Below, piece after piece: positions 9,901 through 19,112 of a stretch of 64,000 nt of DNA. Position numbers and translations under genes: made by a program. Under the pieces are notes generated by a model. That model was not told the origin of the DNA. It ran no database searches and saw only the letters and a list, made by a program, of their open reading frames with translations. This DNA comes from Enterobacteriaceae bacterium LSJC7 (lineage in GTDB: Bacteria; Pseudomonadota; Gammaproteobacteria; Enterobacterales; Enterobacteriaceae), in NCBI GenBank assembly GCA_000302695.1, contig AMFN01000002.1:807948-871947 (forward strand). The letters are read 5' to 3'. Position 1 is the stretch's first letter, and every line of letters begins with the position of its first letter.

Positions 9901-10677
9901 AAGGAAGAAGAGAAAATCCGCTTTCGCGATATTCAGGCCCAGCCGCGCAAAATCATCTCCAGCCCGACCTGGTCTGGCCTTGAAGATGAGCACGTCTCCT
10001 ATAACGCCTGCTACACCAACGTGCACGAGCTGATCCCGTGGCGCACGCTGTCTGGCCGCCAGCAGATGTATCAGGATCACCCGTGGATGCGCGACTTTGG
10101 CGAAAGCCTGCTGGTCTATCGCCCACCCATCGACACCCGCTCGGTGAAAGCGGTGATGAACGCGAAATCAAACGGCAACCCGGAGAAGGCGCTCAATTTC
10201 CTTACGCCGCACCAGAAATGGGGCATTCACTCCACCTACAGCGACAATCTGTTGATGCTGACGCTGTCGCGCGGTGGCCCGATTGTGTGGATGAGTGAAG
10301 AGGACGCGAAAGACCTCGGCATTGCTGATAACGACTGGATTGAAGTGTTCAACAGTAACGGTGCACTGACCGCCCGTGCGGTGGTCAGCCAGCGTGTACC
10401 GGCGGGCATGACGATGATGTATCACGCTCAGGAGCGCATTGTGAACCTGCCTGGTTCGGAAATCACCGGCCAGCGCGGCGGTATTCATAACTCCGTGACC
10501 CGTATCAGCCCGAAACCGACCCACATGATTGGCGGCTATGCCCAGCTGGCGTACGGCTTTAACTACTACGGCACCGTCGGTTCGAACCGCGATGAGTTCG
10601 TGGTAGTGCGTAAGATGAAAAACATTGACTGGTTAGATGGCGAAGGCAATGACCAGAAACAGGAGAGCGTAAAATGA
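6931..10677 (+). CDS. narG: Respiratory nitrate reductase A, catalytic alpha subunit NarG
   Basis: 1248 residues, full length. Membrane-bound, cytoplasm-facing molybdenum (bis-MGD) subunit that reduces nitrate to nitrite with quinol electrons. The unusual FS0 [4Fe-4S] ligands His50, Cys54, Cys58 and Cys93 are all present (STHGVNCTGSCSW, RGCPRG). The N-terminus MSKFLDRFRYFRQKG keeps the remnant twin-arginine-like element of NarG proteins. AGGAG lies 8 bases before the ATG. First gene of narGHJI; its stop overlaps the narH start. Confidence 0.99.
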   Translation: MSKFLDRFRYFRQKGETFADGHGQLLTTNRDWEDGYRQRWQHDKVVRSTHGVNCTGSCSWKIYVKNGLVTWETQQTDYPRTRPDMPNHEPRGCPRGASYSWYLYSANRLKYPLMRKRLMKLWRDAKTRHSDPVAAWASIMEDTDKAKSYKQARGRGGFVRSSWQEVNELIAASNVYTVKTYGPDRVAGFSPIPAMSMVSYASGARYLSLIGGTCLSFYDWYCDLPPASPMTWGEQTDVPESADWYNSSYIIAWGSNVPQTRTPDAHFFTEVRYKGTKTVAVTPDYAEIAKLCDLWLAPKQGTDSAMALAMGHVMLREFHLDNPSQYFTDYVRRYTDMPMLVMLEERNGVMAAGRMLRAADLVGALGQENNPEWKTVAWDDSRDELVAPNGSIGFRWGEKGKWNLEQRDGTSGADTELRLSLLGSHDDIAEVGFPYFGGESSEHFQNVALENVLVHKLPVKRLTLADGSSALVTTVYDLTMANYGLERGLQDANCATSYDEIKAYTPAWAEKITGVPRQQIIRTAREFADNADKTHGRSMVIVGAGLNHWYHMDMNYRGLINMLIFCGCIGQSGGGWAHYVGQEKLRPQTGWQPLAFALDWQRPARHMNSTSFFYNHSSQWRYETLTAQELLSPMADKSRYSGHLVDFNVRAERMGWLPSAPQLDTNPLRIKAAAEAAGVSPVDYTVKALKSGEIRFAAEQPDAGNNHPRNLFVWRSNLLGSSGKGHEYMLKYLLGTEHGIQGKDLGKAGGVMPEEVEWKDNGLEGKLDLVVTLDFRLSSTCLYSDIVLPTATWYEKDDMNTSDMHPFIHPLSAAVDPAWESKSDWDIYKGIAKAFSEVCVGHLGQETDLVTLPIQHDSANELAQPVDVKDWKKGECDLIPGKTAPHLMVVERDYPATYERFTSIGPLMEKIGNGGKGIAWNTQSEMDLLRKLNYEKADGPAKGQPMLNTAIDAAEMILTLAPETNGQVAVKAWAALSEFTGRDHTHLARPKEEEKIRFRDIQAQPRKIISSPTWSGLEDEHVSYNACYTNVHELIPWRTLSGRQQMYQDHPWMRDFGESLLVYRPPIDTRSVKAVMNAKSNGNPEKALNFLTPHQKWGIHSTYSDNLLMLTLSRGGPIVWMSEEDAKDLGIADNDWIEVFNSNGALTARAVVSQRVPAGMTMMYHAQERIVNLPGSEITGQRGGIHNSVTRISPKPTHMIGGYAQLAYGFNYYGTVGSNRDEFVVVRKMKNIDWLDGEGNDQKQESVK

Positions 10678-12209
10678 AAATTCGTTCACAAGTCGGCATG
10701 GTGCTGAACCTGGATAAGTGCATCGGCTGTCACACCTGTTCGGTCACCTGTAAAAACGTCTGGACCAGCCGCGAGGGCATGGAATATGCCTGGTTCAATA
10801 ACGTGGAGAGCAAGCCGGGCATTGGTTTCCCCAACGACTGGGAGAACCAGGAGAAGTGGAAGGGCGGCTGGGTACGTAAAATCAACGGCAAGCTGCAACC
10901 GCGCATGGGTGGTAAAGCCATGCTGCTGGGTAAAATCTTTGCTAACCCGCATCTGCCGGGCATTGACGACTATTACGAGCCGTTTGATTACGACTATCAG
11001 AACCTGCACAACGCGCCGGAAAGTAAACATCAGCCAATCGCGCGCCCGCGCTCGCTGATTACCGGGCAGCGCATGAACAAAATCGAGGCTGGCCCAAACT
11101 GGGAAGAGATCCTCGGCGGTGAGTTCGAGAAACGCAGTAAAGACCAGAACTTCGAGAACATGCAGAAGGCGATGTACGGTCAGTTCGAAAACACCTTCAT
11201 GATGTATCTGCCGCGCCTGTGCGAGCACTGCCTGAACCCGGCGTGCGTCGCGACCTGCCCGAGCGGTGCCATCTACAAGCGTGAAGAAGACGGCATTGTG
11301 CTGATTGACCAGGACAAGTGCCGTGGCTGGCGCATGTGCATCACCGGTTGCCCGTACAAAAAAATCTACTTCAACTGGAAGAGCGGCAAATCCGAGAAGT
11401 GCATTTTCTGCTACCCGCGCATTGAGTCGGGTCAGCCGACCGTATGTTCGGAAACCTGCGTGGGGCGCATCCGCTATCTTGGCGTGCTGCTGTATGACGC
11501 AGATGCGATTGAAAACGCGGCCAGTACCGAAAATGAGAAAGATCTTTATCAACGTCAGCTTGATGTGTTCCTCGACCCGAACGATCCGGCGGTGATTGCC
11601 CAGGCGCTGAAAGACGGTGTGCCACAGAGCGTGATTGATGCGGCACAGCAGTCTCCGGTTTACAAAATGGCGATGGACTGGAAGCTGGCGCTGCCGCTGC
11701 ACCCGGAATACCGCACGCTGCCGATGGTGTGGTACGTGCCGCCGTTGTCGCCGATTCAGTCTGCCGCCGATGCGGGCGAGCTGGCGCACCGCGGTATTCT
11801 GCCGGACGTGGAAAGCCTGCGTATCCCGGTACAGTACCTGGCCAATCTGCTGACGGCGGGAGATACCGAGCCGGTATTGCTGGCGCTCAAGCGCATGCTG
11901 GCAATGCGCCATTACAAACGTGCCGAAACCGTGGACGGCGTAACGGATGTGAGCGCACTTGAAGAAGTGGGGCTTAGTGAGGCGCAGGCACAGGAAATGT
12001 ACCGCTACCTGGCGATTGCCAACTATGAAGACCGCTTTGTGGTGCCAACCAGCCACCGCGAGCTTGCCCGCGATGCGTTCCCGGAGAAAAGCGGCTGCGG
12101 CTTCAGCTTTGGCGACGGCTGTCACGGCTCAGACAGCCAGTTCAACCTGTTCAACAGCCGCCGTATTGATGCCGTTGACGTGACGACAAAAACGGAGCCG
12201 CGCCCATGA
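10674..12209 (+). CDS. narH: Nitrate reductase A, iron-sulfur beta subunit NarH
   Basis: 511 residues. Electron-transfer subunit with four Fe-S clusters. The first ligand set is Cys16, Cys19, Cys22, Cys26 (CIGCHTCSVTC). Further sets are CEHCLNPACVATCP (about 183-196) and CRGWRMCITGCP (about 216-227), where a Trp replaces one Cys, as in the [3Fe-4S] site of NarH. Then come CIFCYPR and CSETCVGR. The start overlaps narG by 4 bases and the stop overlaps narJ by 4, indicating coupled translation. Confidence 0.99.
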   Translation: MKIRSQVGMVLNLDKCIGCHTCSVTCKNVWTSREGMEYAWFNNVESKPGIGFPNDWENQEKWKGGWVRKINGKLQPRMGGKAMLLGKIFANPHLPGIDDYYEPFDYDYQNLHNAPESKHQPIARPRSLITGQRMNKIEAGPNWEEILGGEFEKRSKDQNFENMQKAMYGQFENTFMMYLPRLCEHCLNPACVATCPSGAIYKREEDGIVLIDQDKCRGWRMCITGCPYKKIYFNWKSGKSEKCIFCYPRIESGQPTVCSETCVGRIRYLGVLLYDADAIENAASTENEKDLYQRQLDVFLDPNDPAVIAQALKDGVPQSVIDAAQQSPVYKMAMDWKLALPLHPEYRTLPMVWYVPPLSPIQSAADAGELAHRGILPDVESLRIPVQYLANLLTAGDTEPVLLALKRMLAMRHYKRAETVDGVTDVSALEEVGLSEAQAQEMYRYLAIANYEDRFVVPTSHRELARDAFPEKSGCGFSFGDGCHGSDSQFNLFNSRRIDAVDVTTKTEPRP

Positions 12210-12916
12210 TTGAACTGCAAATACTCTCCCGCCTGCTGGAATATCCTGATGCCGAACTGGTTCAGCATCAGCAGGAGATGTTCGATGCACTAAGCGAAGC
12301 GCAGGCCTTTGAAAAAAGCGTGGCCCACGCGCTGGGCGTATTTATGCGCGATATGCTGGCGCAGGATTTACTTGATGCGCAGGCAAGCTACGGCGAGCTG
12401 TTTGACCGTGGTCGCGCTACTTCGCTACTGCTGTTTGAGCATGTGCATGGTGAATCACGCGACAGAGGTCAGGCAATGGTGGACCTGATGGCGCAGTACG
12501 AGCGCGCCGGGCTGATGCTCGACAGCCGTGAGCTGCCGGACCATCTGCCGCTCTACCTCGAATATCTGGCCCAGTTGCCAGAGCAGGAGGCGCGCGGTGG
12601 CTTGCAGGACATCGCACCGATTCTGGCGCTACTTGCTGCGCGACTGAAGCAGCGCGAAAGCCGCTATGCGCTGCTGTTTGATGTGCTGCTGGGGCTGGCT
12701 GACACCGCGGTTGACCCGCAAAAAGTGCGTGACCAGATTGCCAGCGAAGCCCGCGACGACACACCGCAGGCGCTGGATGCGGTCTGGGAGGAAGAGCAGG
12801 TGAAGTTCTTCGCCGATGCAGGTTGCGCGGATTCTGATATCACAGCACACCAGCGTCGCTTTGCCGGTGCCGTGACGCCACAGTATCTGAATATCACTAA
12901 CGGGGGGCAGCACTAA
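12206..12916 (+). CDS. narJ: Nitrate reductase A assembly chaperone NarJ
   Basis: 236 residues, all-helical TorD/NarJ-type chaperone. Cytoplasmic and not part of the final enzyme; family knowledge says it holds NarG while the molybdenum cofactor and the FS0 cluster are inserted. The conserved [21 protein letters not shown] segment lies near residue 57. The start overlaps narH by 4 bases and the stop overlaps the first base of narI. Confidence 0.97.
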   Translation: MIELQILSRLLEYPDAELVQHQQEMFDALSEAQAFEKSVAHALGVFMRDMLAQDLLDAQASYGELFDRGRATSLLLFEHVHGESRDRGQAMVDLMAQYERAGLMLDSRELPDHLPLYLEYLAQLPEQEARGGLQDIAPILALLAARLKQRESRYALLFDVLLGLADTAVDPQKVRDQIASEARDDTPQALDAVWEEEQVKFFADAGCADSDITAHQRRFAGAVTPQYLNITNGGQH

Positions 12917-13593
12917 TGCAATTTTTGAATATGTTCTTCTTCGATATCTACCCCTATATTGCCGGAGCGGTGTTTCTGGTGGGAAGCTGGCTTCGTTATG
13001 ACTACGGTCAGTACAGCTGGCGTGCGGCCTCCAGCCAGATGCTGGACAAAAAAGGGATGAATCTTGCGTCAAACCTGTTCCACATTGGGATCCTGGGGAT
13101 TTTTGCCGGTCACTTCCTCGGCATGCTGACGCCGCACTGGATGTATGAGTCGTTTTTGCCCATGGATGTGAAACAAAAGATGGCCATGATTGCCGGTGGC
13201 GCTTGTGGGGTGATGACGCTGGTGGGCGGGGGGCTTTTACTTAAGCGCCGGCTGTTTAACCCGCGTATTCGCGCAACCTCAACAGGCGCGGATATCCTGG
13301 TGCTGACTCTGCTGGTTGTTCAGTGTGCGTTGGGGCTGCTGACCATTCCGTTCTCGGCGCAACATATGGACGGCAGCGAGATGCTGAAACTGGTGGGATG
13401 GGCGCAGTCGGTGGTGACGTTCCACAGTGGGGCATCGGCGCATCTTGATGGTGTGGCGTTTATCTTCCGCGTGCATCTGGTGCTGGGCATGACGCTGTTC
13501 CTGCTATTCCCGTTCAGCCGTCTGGTGCACATCTGGAGTGTGCCGGTCGAGTACCTGACGCGCCGCTATCAGCTGGTGCGGGCGCGCCGCTAA
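12916..13593 (+). CDS. narI: Nitrate reductase A, cytochrome b gamma subunit NarI
   Basis: 225 residues, five hydrophobic membrane segments. The haem ligands of the family are at the exact E. coli positions: His56, His66, His187 and His205. It oxidises quinol on the periplasmic side and anchors NarGH to the membrane. Last gene of the operon, followed by a strong terminator. Confidence 0.98.
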   Translation: MQFLNMFFFDIYPYIAGAVFLVGSWLRYDYGQYSWRAASSQMLDKKGMNLASNLFHIGILGIFAGHFLGMLTPHWMYESFLPMDVKQKMAMIAGGACGVMTLVGGGLLLKRRLFNPRIRATSTGADILVLTLLVVQCALGLLTIPFSAQHMDGSEMLKLVGWAQSVVTFHSGASAHLDGVAFIFRVHLVLGMTLFLLFPFSRLVHIWSVPVEYLTRRYQLVRARR

Positions 13594-13603
13594 GGGTGCT
13601 TCA

Positions 13604-13873
13604 GATTGCATTTAGCTCAACCCGGCTTCGGCCGGGTTTTTTGTTTTTTATGCGGGTTTGGTGTTTTGTATTTTGGATAAAAGCGACGTTGGGTGCTGAC
13701 TGGTTGGAGGTAAGGGGAGGTTCAGAGTGGAGAGTATTGATAGTGAACCTGAGTTGAAGCTTCTCATTCTTGTGATATGTCAGGGCAGTGAGCTTACGGG
13801 ATTGAGAAGGCATCTTTGAGATGGTGGTGGGGGAAGGATTATTCGTCGCTTTGCTCCTCACCCTTCGGGCCAT
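13604..13873 (-). CDS. Possible Tpr-like basic peptide inside the tRNA-Tyr repeats (doubtful)
   Basis: An open frame starting [17 protein letters not shown], running through the tRNA-derived repeat and, after about 30 residues, into unrelated sequence. The E. coli tyrT transcript is reported to encode a small Arg/Lys-rich protamine-like peptide (Tpr) in the equivalent repeat, and this N-terminus has that character. It has no convincing ribosome site and its tail overlaps the narI terminator. Only a short N-terminal part, if anything, may be translated. Confidence 0.25.
13619..13642 (+). terminator. narGHJI terminator
   Basis: AACCCGGC-ttcg-GCCGGGTT stem with a stable UUCG tetraloop and a T run. 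Confidence 0.92.
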
Positions 13874-13996
13874 TGCCTGTGGCAACGTTGTCTCGCTGGC
13901 GCTCGACTCGAACCTTAGTCGAAGCTTCTCATCCTTCCCCTGCGGTGCAGTATGTCAGGGCGGTGAGCTTACGGGATTGAGAAGGTGTCTTTAAGA
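13745..13996 (-). repeat. rtT-like 175-bp tandem repeat downstream of tRNA-Tyr
   Basis: Sequence recurring with a period of 175 bases. The 19-base tRNA 3' end (TGGTGGTGGGGGAAGGATT on the + strand) is at 13997 in the intact gene and again at 13822. The flanking block TATGTCAGGGC..GTGAGCTTACGGGATTGAGAAGG is at 13776 and 13951. One full unit is 13822-13996, preceded by a partial unit of about 77 bases. This matches the repeat design known after E. coli tyrT (rtT RNA). It would be transcribed with the tRNAs and cut off during processing. Confidence 0.8.
13829..13940 (-). repeat. 112-bp repeat core, copy 1
   Basis: Bounded by inverted ends GGGGAAGGAT/ATCCTTCCCC, with an internal hairpin GTTGCCtgtGGCAAC. 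I count 7 differences from the copy at 14146-14257. This copy lies in the 3' repeat. Confidence 0.8.
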
Positions 13997-14081
<85 letters not shown>

Positions 14082-14145
14082 AGGGGAAAACAAATTGTCG
14101 TGGCGTAAAGCCAGTTACTGAATTGCTAAGGCTGGGCTAGTGACA

Positions 14146-14257
14146 GGGGGAAGGATTATTCGTCGCTTCGCTCCTCACCCTTTGGGCCGTTGCCTGCGGC
14201 AACGTTGTCTCGCTGTCGCTCGACTCGAACCTTAGTCGAAGGTTCTCAGCCTTCCCC
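14146..14257 (-). repeat. 112-bp repeat core, copy 2, in the tRNA-Tyr spacer
   Basis: Same length and about 94% identical to 13829-13940, but here it is not attached to the CACCACCA tRNA end. It occupies the centre of the 233-base spacer between the two tRNA genes. Confidence 0.8.
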
Positions 14258-14314
14258 GTACAGTGTCAAACGTATGCTCACTGTGTGGGTTTAACCTTAT
14301 CGCTAAGGTTGAGA

Positions 14315-14399
<85 letters not shown>

Positions 14400-14425
14400 A
14401 GGGGCTTGCTTTCGTCTGTGAAAGC

Positions 14426-14460
14426 GGGGCGCATCATATCAAATGAAGCGCCGCTGTAAA
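14426..14460 (-). promoter_or_regulatory. tyrT promoter
   Basis: On the minus strand: -35 TTTACA (14455-14460), 16-base spacer, -10 TATGAT (14433-14438), then a GC-rich discriminator GCGCCCC (14426-14432). This is nearly the E. coli tyrT promoter, whose GC discriminator is the basis of stringent and growth-rate control. Confidence 0.92.
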
Positions 14461-14541
14461 GTGCTGGTTTTGGTAAAACCGGCTGTTTGCGTAATTTTTG
14501 CCCTTGGCGCGCTAAATATAAACAGCCGTCTATTCCATTGA

Positions 14542-15384
14542 TTAAAGAATGATTGTGCGGTTGCCGTAAACGAAAACACGCTGGGCCAGCACCTGGTAAA
14601 GCGCACGGCTGAGTACGTTTTTTTCCACATCACGTCCGGCACGCATCATATCTTCTGCCGTATAGGTGTGATCGACGTGAATAACGTCCTGCATAATGAT
14701 GGGGCCTTCATCCAGATTATCGTTCACGTAGTGTGCGGTCGCGCCGATTATCTTCACGCCGCGCTCGTAGGCCTGGTGATAAGGACGGGCACCAATAAAT
14801 GCAGGCAAGAACGAGTGGTGAATATTGATAATCTTATTCGGGAAGCGGGCAACAAAAGAAGGCGTCAGCACGCGCATATATTTTGCCAACACCACATAGT
14901 CTGGCTGGTGTGCATCAATCGCATCGGCCATTTGCGTGTCATGTTCTTCACGACTTAAACCTTCATGGCTCACCAGCTCAAAAGGAATATCGAAACGCTC
15001 GACCAGTGGACGCAGGGTGTCGTGATTACCGATAACCGCGGCAATTTCCACATCCAGCCCGCCGTAATTGGCCTTCATCAGCAAATCGCCCAGGCAGTGC
15101 GCTTCTTTGGTGACCAGAATCACAACGCGGCGACGACCAGCCGGAGTCAGCTCACGTACAGAACCTTCAGGTAATGCGCTGTCGAGATCAGCCAGCAACG
15201 TGGCGTCATTGAAGATACCTTCCAGCTCGGTGCGCATAAAAAAACGACCGGTACGATGGTCGACGAACTCATTATTCTGGACAATGTTCAGTTCGTGCTT
15301 GTAGCAAATATTGGTGATACGCGCGATGAGTCCTTTCTGGTCAGGGCAGATAGTGCGCAGTACTTTTCTTTGTAGTGATTGCAT
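14542..15384 (-). CDS. purU: Formyltetrahydrofolate deformylase PurU
   Basis: 280 residues, E. coli length. Hydrolyses 10-formyl-THF to formate and THF, feeding formate to PurT in purine synthesis. An ACT domain fills the first 85 residues (TICPDQKGLIARITN). The formyltransferase-like hydrolase has the HHSFLPAF catalytic motif and a C-terminus ending in NRTIIL. The start at 15384 matches the family N-terminus; the frame stays open for 21 more codons into the end of ychJ, without homology. Downstream on the same strand lies the tyrT promoter. Confidence 0.97.
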   Translation of the reverse strand: MQSLQRKVLRTICPDQKGLIARITNICYKHELNIVQNNEFVDHRTGRFFMRTELEGIFNDATLLADLDSALPEGSVRELTPAGRRRVVILVTKEAHCLGDLLMKANYGGLDVEIAAVIGNHDTLRPLVERFDIPFELVSHEGLSREEHDTQMADAIDAHQPDYVVLAKYMRVLTPSFVARFPNKIINIHHSFLPAFIGARPYHQAYERGVKIIGATAHYVNDNLDEGPIIMQDVIHVDHTYTAEDMMRAGRDVEKNVLSRALYQVLAQRVFVYGNRTIIL

Positions 15385-15431
15385 TTCAGGGTAAATCCTG
15401 TTGAACGAGTTTGCATATATGCTGTTGGCTT

Positions 15432-15887
15432 TTAGCGGGCGCAGCACTTTTTAAATTTTTTACCTGAGCCACAGGGGCAGGGGTCATTGCGACCGAACAT
15501 CGGGCGAATACCGTCAATATAATACCATTGGCCCTGCTCTTTTAAGAATCTTGAGCGCTCGATAATGGCGCCAGGCACACCGTTTTCTTCATAGCGGGCA
15601 ACGAAACTCACAAAACTTTCACCGTTCTCTTGTGGCGTTTCATCGAAGATGGTCAAACCTAACCAGTGTGTATTGGCAAAACCTGCGGTGATGCTTTGGC
15701 GCATTTGTGCGGCCTGGCAGGAGGCATGCCAGCTGGCGATAAGCCAGTCAACGTCGTGAACGACAAATGCGGTATATCGACTTCGCATAAGTTGCGACGC
15801 ACGTTCAGCGACGCGCTCGCCGCGTAGGTAAGGCTGGCAACATAGGCTATAATCCAATCCGCTGCCACAGGGGCAAAGTTGCGACAC
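15432..15887 (-). CDS. ychJ: YchJ, SEC-C motif protein (UPF0225)
   Basis: 151 residues. Two SEC-C-like zinc motifs bracket it: [13 protein letters not shown] at residues 5-17 and [13 protein letters not shown] at 137-149. The middle is an NTF2-like region ([18 protein letters not shown]). Function unknown; the SEC-C motif resembles the zinc tail of SecA. Tandem with purU and divergent from rssA. Confidence 0.95.
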   Translation of the reverse strand: MSQLCPCGSGLDYSLCCQPYLRGERVAERASQLMRSRYTAFVVHDVDWLIASWHASCQAAQMRQSITAGFANTHWLGLTIFDETPQENGESFVSFVARYEENGVPGAIIERSRFLKEQGQWYYIDGIRPMFGRNDPCPCGSGKKFKKCCAR

Positions 15888-15983
15888 GGCATCTCCCTGG
15901 CAATAAAAATAATGAGTACGGCTATGTTAACTGAGTCGTGGTGGCGATGCCACGAGGGTTTACAGGCCGTCAACAGAGGCATG

Positions 15984-16916
15984 ATGAGACAGGTTAAAAT
16001 AGGACTGGCGCTGGGGTCGGGCGCGGCAAAAGGATGGGCACATATTGGCGTTATCAACGCGCTGGCACAGCTTGGGATTAAGCCTGACATTGTTGCAGGC
16101 TGTTCTGTGGGCGCGTTGGTGGGTGCTGCTTATGCCTGCGAAAGGCTGGAGCCGTTTGAGCGCTGGGTACGCTCATTTCGCTATTGGGACGTGCTGCGTC
16201 TGATGGATGTTTCCTGGCGAAGAGGAGGGTTACTGCGCGGTGAGCGGGTTTTTAATAATGTCCGTCGCCTGGTGCCTCATGAGATGATTGAAAATACGCC
16301 GCGTCGTTTTGGGGCGGTAGCAACCAATCTCAGTACGGGGCGCGAACTGTGGTTTACCGACGGTTGCCTTCACACTGCCGTGCGAGCCTCCTGCAGTATG
16401 CCGGGGCTGCTTTCGCCGGTGCGACATAACGGCTACTGGCTGGTTGATGGCGCGGTGGTCAACCCTGTCCCTGTCTCTCTTGCCCGCGCTCTGGGTGCCG
16501 ATATCGTGATTGCCGTTGATTTGCAACATGATGCGCATCTGATGCAGCAGGACCTGTTGTCACAAGCACCAGAGCCTGAAAACGGCCATGACGCCACCAG
16601 CTGGCGTGAGCGTCTGCGTGGGCTGGTGGCACGGCGCACCAGCATTCCACCTACCGCGATGGAAATTATGAGTACGTCGATTCAGGTGCTGGAAAACCGA
16701 CTTAAACGCAGCAGAATGGCGGGCGATCCGCCGGATATTTTGCTACAGCCTTTTTGCCCGCAGATTTCAACGCTCGACTTCCATCGTGCAGAGGAAGCCA
16801 TTGCAGCAGGGGCGCTCGCCATTGATAAAAAAATGGATGAACTTTTACCTCTGGTTCAGGTTAGTGAGCAATCGCAGGCACTTTACGTTTCTTCAGGTAA
16901 ATCCGACAGGCGATAG
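15984..16916 (+). CDS. rssA: RssA, patatin-like phospholipase family protein
   Basis: 310 residues. Patatin-type alpha/beta hydrolase: oxyanion loop GSGAAKGWAH (11-20), nucleophile Ser41 in GCSVG, catalytic Asp155 in VDGAVV. The substrate is unknown. It is co-transcribed with rssB in E. coli. The ATG at 15984 has AGAGG 4 bases upstream; a second ATG lies one codon earlier and an open frame runs further upstream without family similarity. Confidence 0.95.
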   Translation: MRQVKIGLALGSGAAKGWAHIGVINALAQLGIKPDIVAGCSVGALVGAAYACERLEPFERWVRSFRYWDVLRLMDVSWRRGGLLRGERVFNNVRRLVPHEMIENTPRRFGAVATNLSTGRELWFTDGCLHTAVRASCSMPGLLSPVRHNGYWLVDGAVVNPVPVSLARALGADIVIAVDLQHDAHLMQQDLLSQAPEPENGHDATSWRERLRGLVARRTSIPPTAMEIMSTSIQVLENRLKRSRMAGDPPDILLQPFCPQISTLDFHRAEEAIAAGALAIDKKMDELLPLVQVSEQSQALYVSSGKSDRR

Positions 16917-16964
16917 TTGCTATTGCATGCCACTATTTATCTATCGTCAGTCAGGGGAGAGCAC

Positions 16965-17978
16965 ATGACACAGCCTTTGGTCGGAAAACAAATCTTAATT
17001 GTCGAGGACGAGTATGTTTTCCGTTCCCTGCTGGATACTTATCTTACATCACTGGGCGCACAAACGCGGCTGGCGGCTGATGGTGTTGAGGCACTGGAGC
17101 GGATGGCTGAAGCTGCAATGGACCTTGTGATTTGCGACCTCGCAATGCCGCGAATGAACGGTCTGACATTGGTAGAAGAAATTCGTAATGCCGGTGACCA
17201 GACACCCATTCTGGTCATTTCCGCAACGGAAAATATGTCGGATATCGCTAAAGCGCTGCGCCTTGGGGTGCAGGATGTGCTGTTGAAACCGATAAAAGAT
17301 CTTAACCGCCTGCGTGAAACGGTGTTCGCTTGTCTCTATCCCGGTGTATACAACTCTCGCGTTGAAGAAGAAGAGCGTTTGTTTCAGGACTGGGACGCGC
17401 TGGTCAGTAACCCAGGTGCAGCGGCACAGTTGCTGATGCAACTTCAGCCACCGGTGCAGCAGTCTCTCTCTGGCTGTAAAATCAACTATCGCCAGCTGGT
17501 AAGCGCCGATACGCCGGGTCTGGTGCTGGATATTGCTCAGTTATCCGACAATGAGCTCGCATTTTATTGCCTTGATGTCACCCGTGCGGGTGATAACGGT
17601 GTGCTGGCTGCGCTGTTATTACGTGCATTATTTAATGGCTTACTCCAGGAGCAACTGGCTCACCAACATCAACGCTTGCCAGAACTTGGTGCACTATTAA
17701 AACAGGTTAATCAATTGTTGCGTCAGGCTAATTTGCCCGGGCAGTTCCCATTGCTGGTAGGGTATTATCACAGCACGTTAAAAAATTTGATTTTAGTTTC
17801 TGCCGGGCTTAATGCGACATTAAATACTGAAGAGCATCATATCCAGCTCAGTAACGGCGTTCCGCTGGGTACGCTGGGCAACACTTACCTTAATCAAATC
17901 AGCCAACGCTGCGCATCCTGGCAGTGTCAGGTCTGGGGGACAGGGGGGCGTTTGCGCCTGATGTTGAGTACAGAATAA
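16965..17978 (+). CDS. rssB: RssB (SprE), response regulator adaptor for sigma-S proteolysis
   Basis: 337 residues, as in E. coli. The N-terminal receiver has its phosphorylatable Asp58 in LVICDLAMPRMNG. The C-terminal part resembles a degenerate PP2C phosphatase. It delivers sigma-S (RpoS) to ClpXP, keeping RpoS low in growing cells. The ATG at 16965 follows CAGGGGAG. It lies 48 bases after rssA, with no terminator seen between them. Confidence 0.97.
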   Translation: MTQPLVGKQILIVEDEYVFRSLLDTYLTSLGAQTRLAADGVEALERMAEAAMDLVICDLAMPRMNGLTLVEEIRNAGDQTPILVISATENMSDIAKALRLGVQDVLLKPIKDLNRLRETVFACLYPGVYNSRVEEEERLFQDWDALVSNPGAAAQLLMQLQPPVQQSLSGCKINYRQLVSADTPGLVLDIAQLSDNELAFYCLDVTRAGDNGVLAALLLRALFNGLLQEQLAHQHQRLPELGALLKQVNQLLRQANLPGQFPLLVGYYHSTLKNLILVSAGLNATLNTEEHHIQLSNGVPLGTLGNTYLNQISQRCASWQCQVWGTGGRLRLMLSTE

Positions 17979-18178
17979 GCGTCTGTTTCCCCCGCACTGA
18001 AATGCCTTTCTGCTTCATTTCCAGAGAGTGGTAATATTCTTTAATAGTACCTTCGTATTAGTCTTAATTTACCTATGGCCGTGATATTTGAACGCTGACG
18101 ACGTTTTGTAGCTGATATACTCAGGCCGTTTTCAAATAACAAGCAAGTTTAATACTTGTGCAATCAAGGAGCATTGTA

Positions 18179-19087
18179 ATGGCTGCTGTAAATTCAAAAG
18201 TGAGAAAAGCGGTTATACCTGTGGCCGGTTTAGGTACCAGGATGCTTCCGGCGACTAAGGCAATTCCGAAAGAAATGCTGCCGCTGGTTGATAAGCCATT
18301 AATTCAGTATGTTGTGAACGAATGTATTGCTGCCGGGATCACCGAAATTGTTCTGGTTACGCACTCTTCCAAAAACTCTATTGAAAACCATTTCGATACC
18401 AGCTTTGAGCTGGAAGCGATGCTGGAAAAACGCGTCAAGCGCCAGCTGCTGGCCGAAGTTCAGTCCATTTGCCCGCCGCATGTCACGATTATGCAGGTGC
18501 GTCAGGGGTTGGCCAAAGGGCTGGGACATGCGGTGATGTGCGCGCATCCGGTGGTGGGTGATGAGCCTGTGGCTGTGATTCTTCCTGACGTTATTCTGGA
18601 TGAGTACGAGTCCGACCTGAGCCGTGAAAACCTCGCAGAAATGATTGCGCGCTACGATGCAACTGGCAACAGCCAGATTATGGTGGAGCCAGTGGCAGAT
18701 GTAACAGCGTACGGCGTTGTTGACTGCCAGGGCGTTGAGCTTAAGGCCGGTGACAGCGTGCCGATGATCGGTATTGTTGAGAAGCCAAAAGCCAGCGAAG
18801 CGCCATCTAACCTTGCGGTTGTGGGGCGCTACGTACTCAGCGCAGATATCTGGCCGCTGCTGGCAAAAACCCCTCCGGGTGCGGGTGATGAAATCCAGTT
18901 GACTGACTCCATTGCCATGCTGATGGATAAAGAAACGGTGGAGGCCTATCACATGAAAGGCAAGAGCCACGACTGCGGCAATAAATTGGGCTACATGCAG
19001 GCATTTGTGGAGTACGGTGTGCGCCACAATACCCTCGGAGAAGACTTTAAAGCCTGGCTGAAAGAAACGGTGGGCAGCAGTAAATAA
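18179..19087 (+). CDS. galU: UTP-glucose-1-phosphate uridylyltransferase GalU
   Basis: 302 residues. Makes UDP-glucose for lipopolysaccharide core, trehalose, galactose metabolism and UDP-glucuronate. The nucleotidyltransferase signature [19 protein letters not shown] is at residues 20-38, and KPKA and [13 protein letters not shown] follow. AAGGAG lies 7 bases before the ATG; the seven codons upstream in frame lack homology. Only 25 bases precede ugd, so the two are probably one transcript making UDP-glucuronic acid. Confidence 0.98.
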   Translation: MAAVNSKVRKAVIPVAGLGTRMLPATKAIPKEMLPLVDKPLIQYVVNECIAAGITEIVLVTHSSKNSIENHFDTSFELEAMLEKRVKRQLLAEVQSICPPHVTIMQVRQGLAKGLGHAVMCAHPVVGDEPVAVILPDVILDEYESDLSRENLAEMIARYDATGNSQIMVEPVADVTAYGVVDCQGVELKAGDSVPMIGIVEKPKASEAPSNLAVVGRYVLSADIWPLLAKTPPGAGDEIQLTDSIAMLMDKETVEAYHMKGKSHDCGNKLGYMQAFVEYGVRHNTLGEDFKAWLKETVGSSK

Positions 19088-19112
19088 GTTAATAGACAAC
19101 CCAGGATAACCT

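Noticed and set aside
15385-15447. N-terminal extension of purU
   Set aside because: Runs into ychJ coding sequence and lacks family similarity; the ATG at 15384 gives the exact family length.
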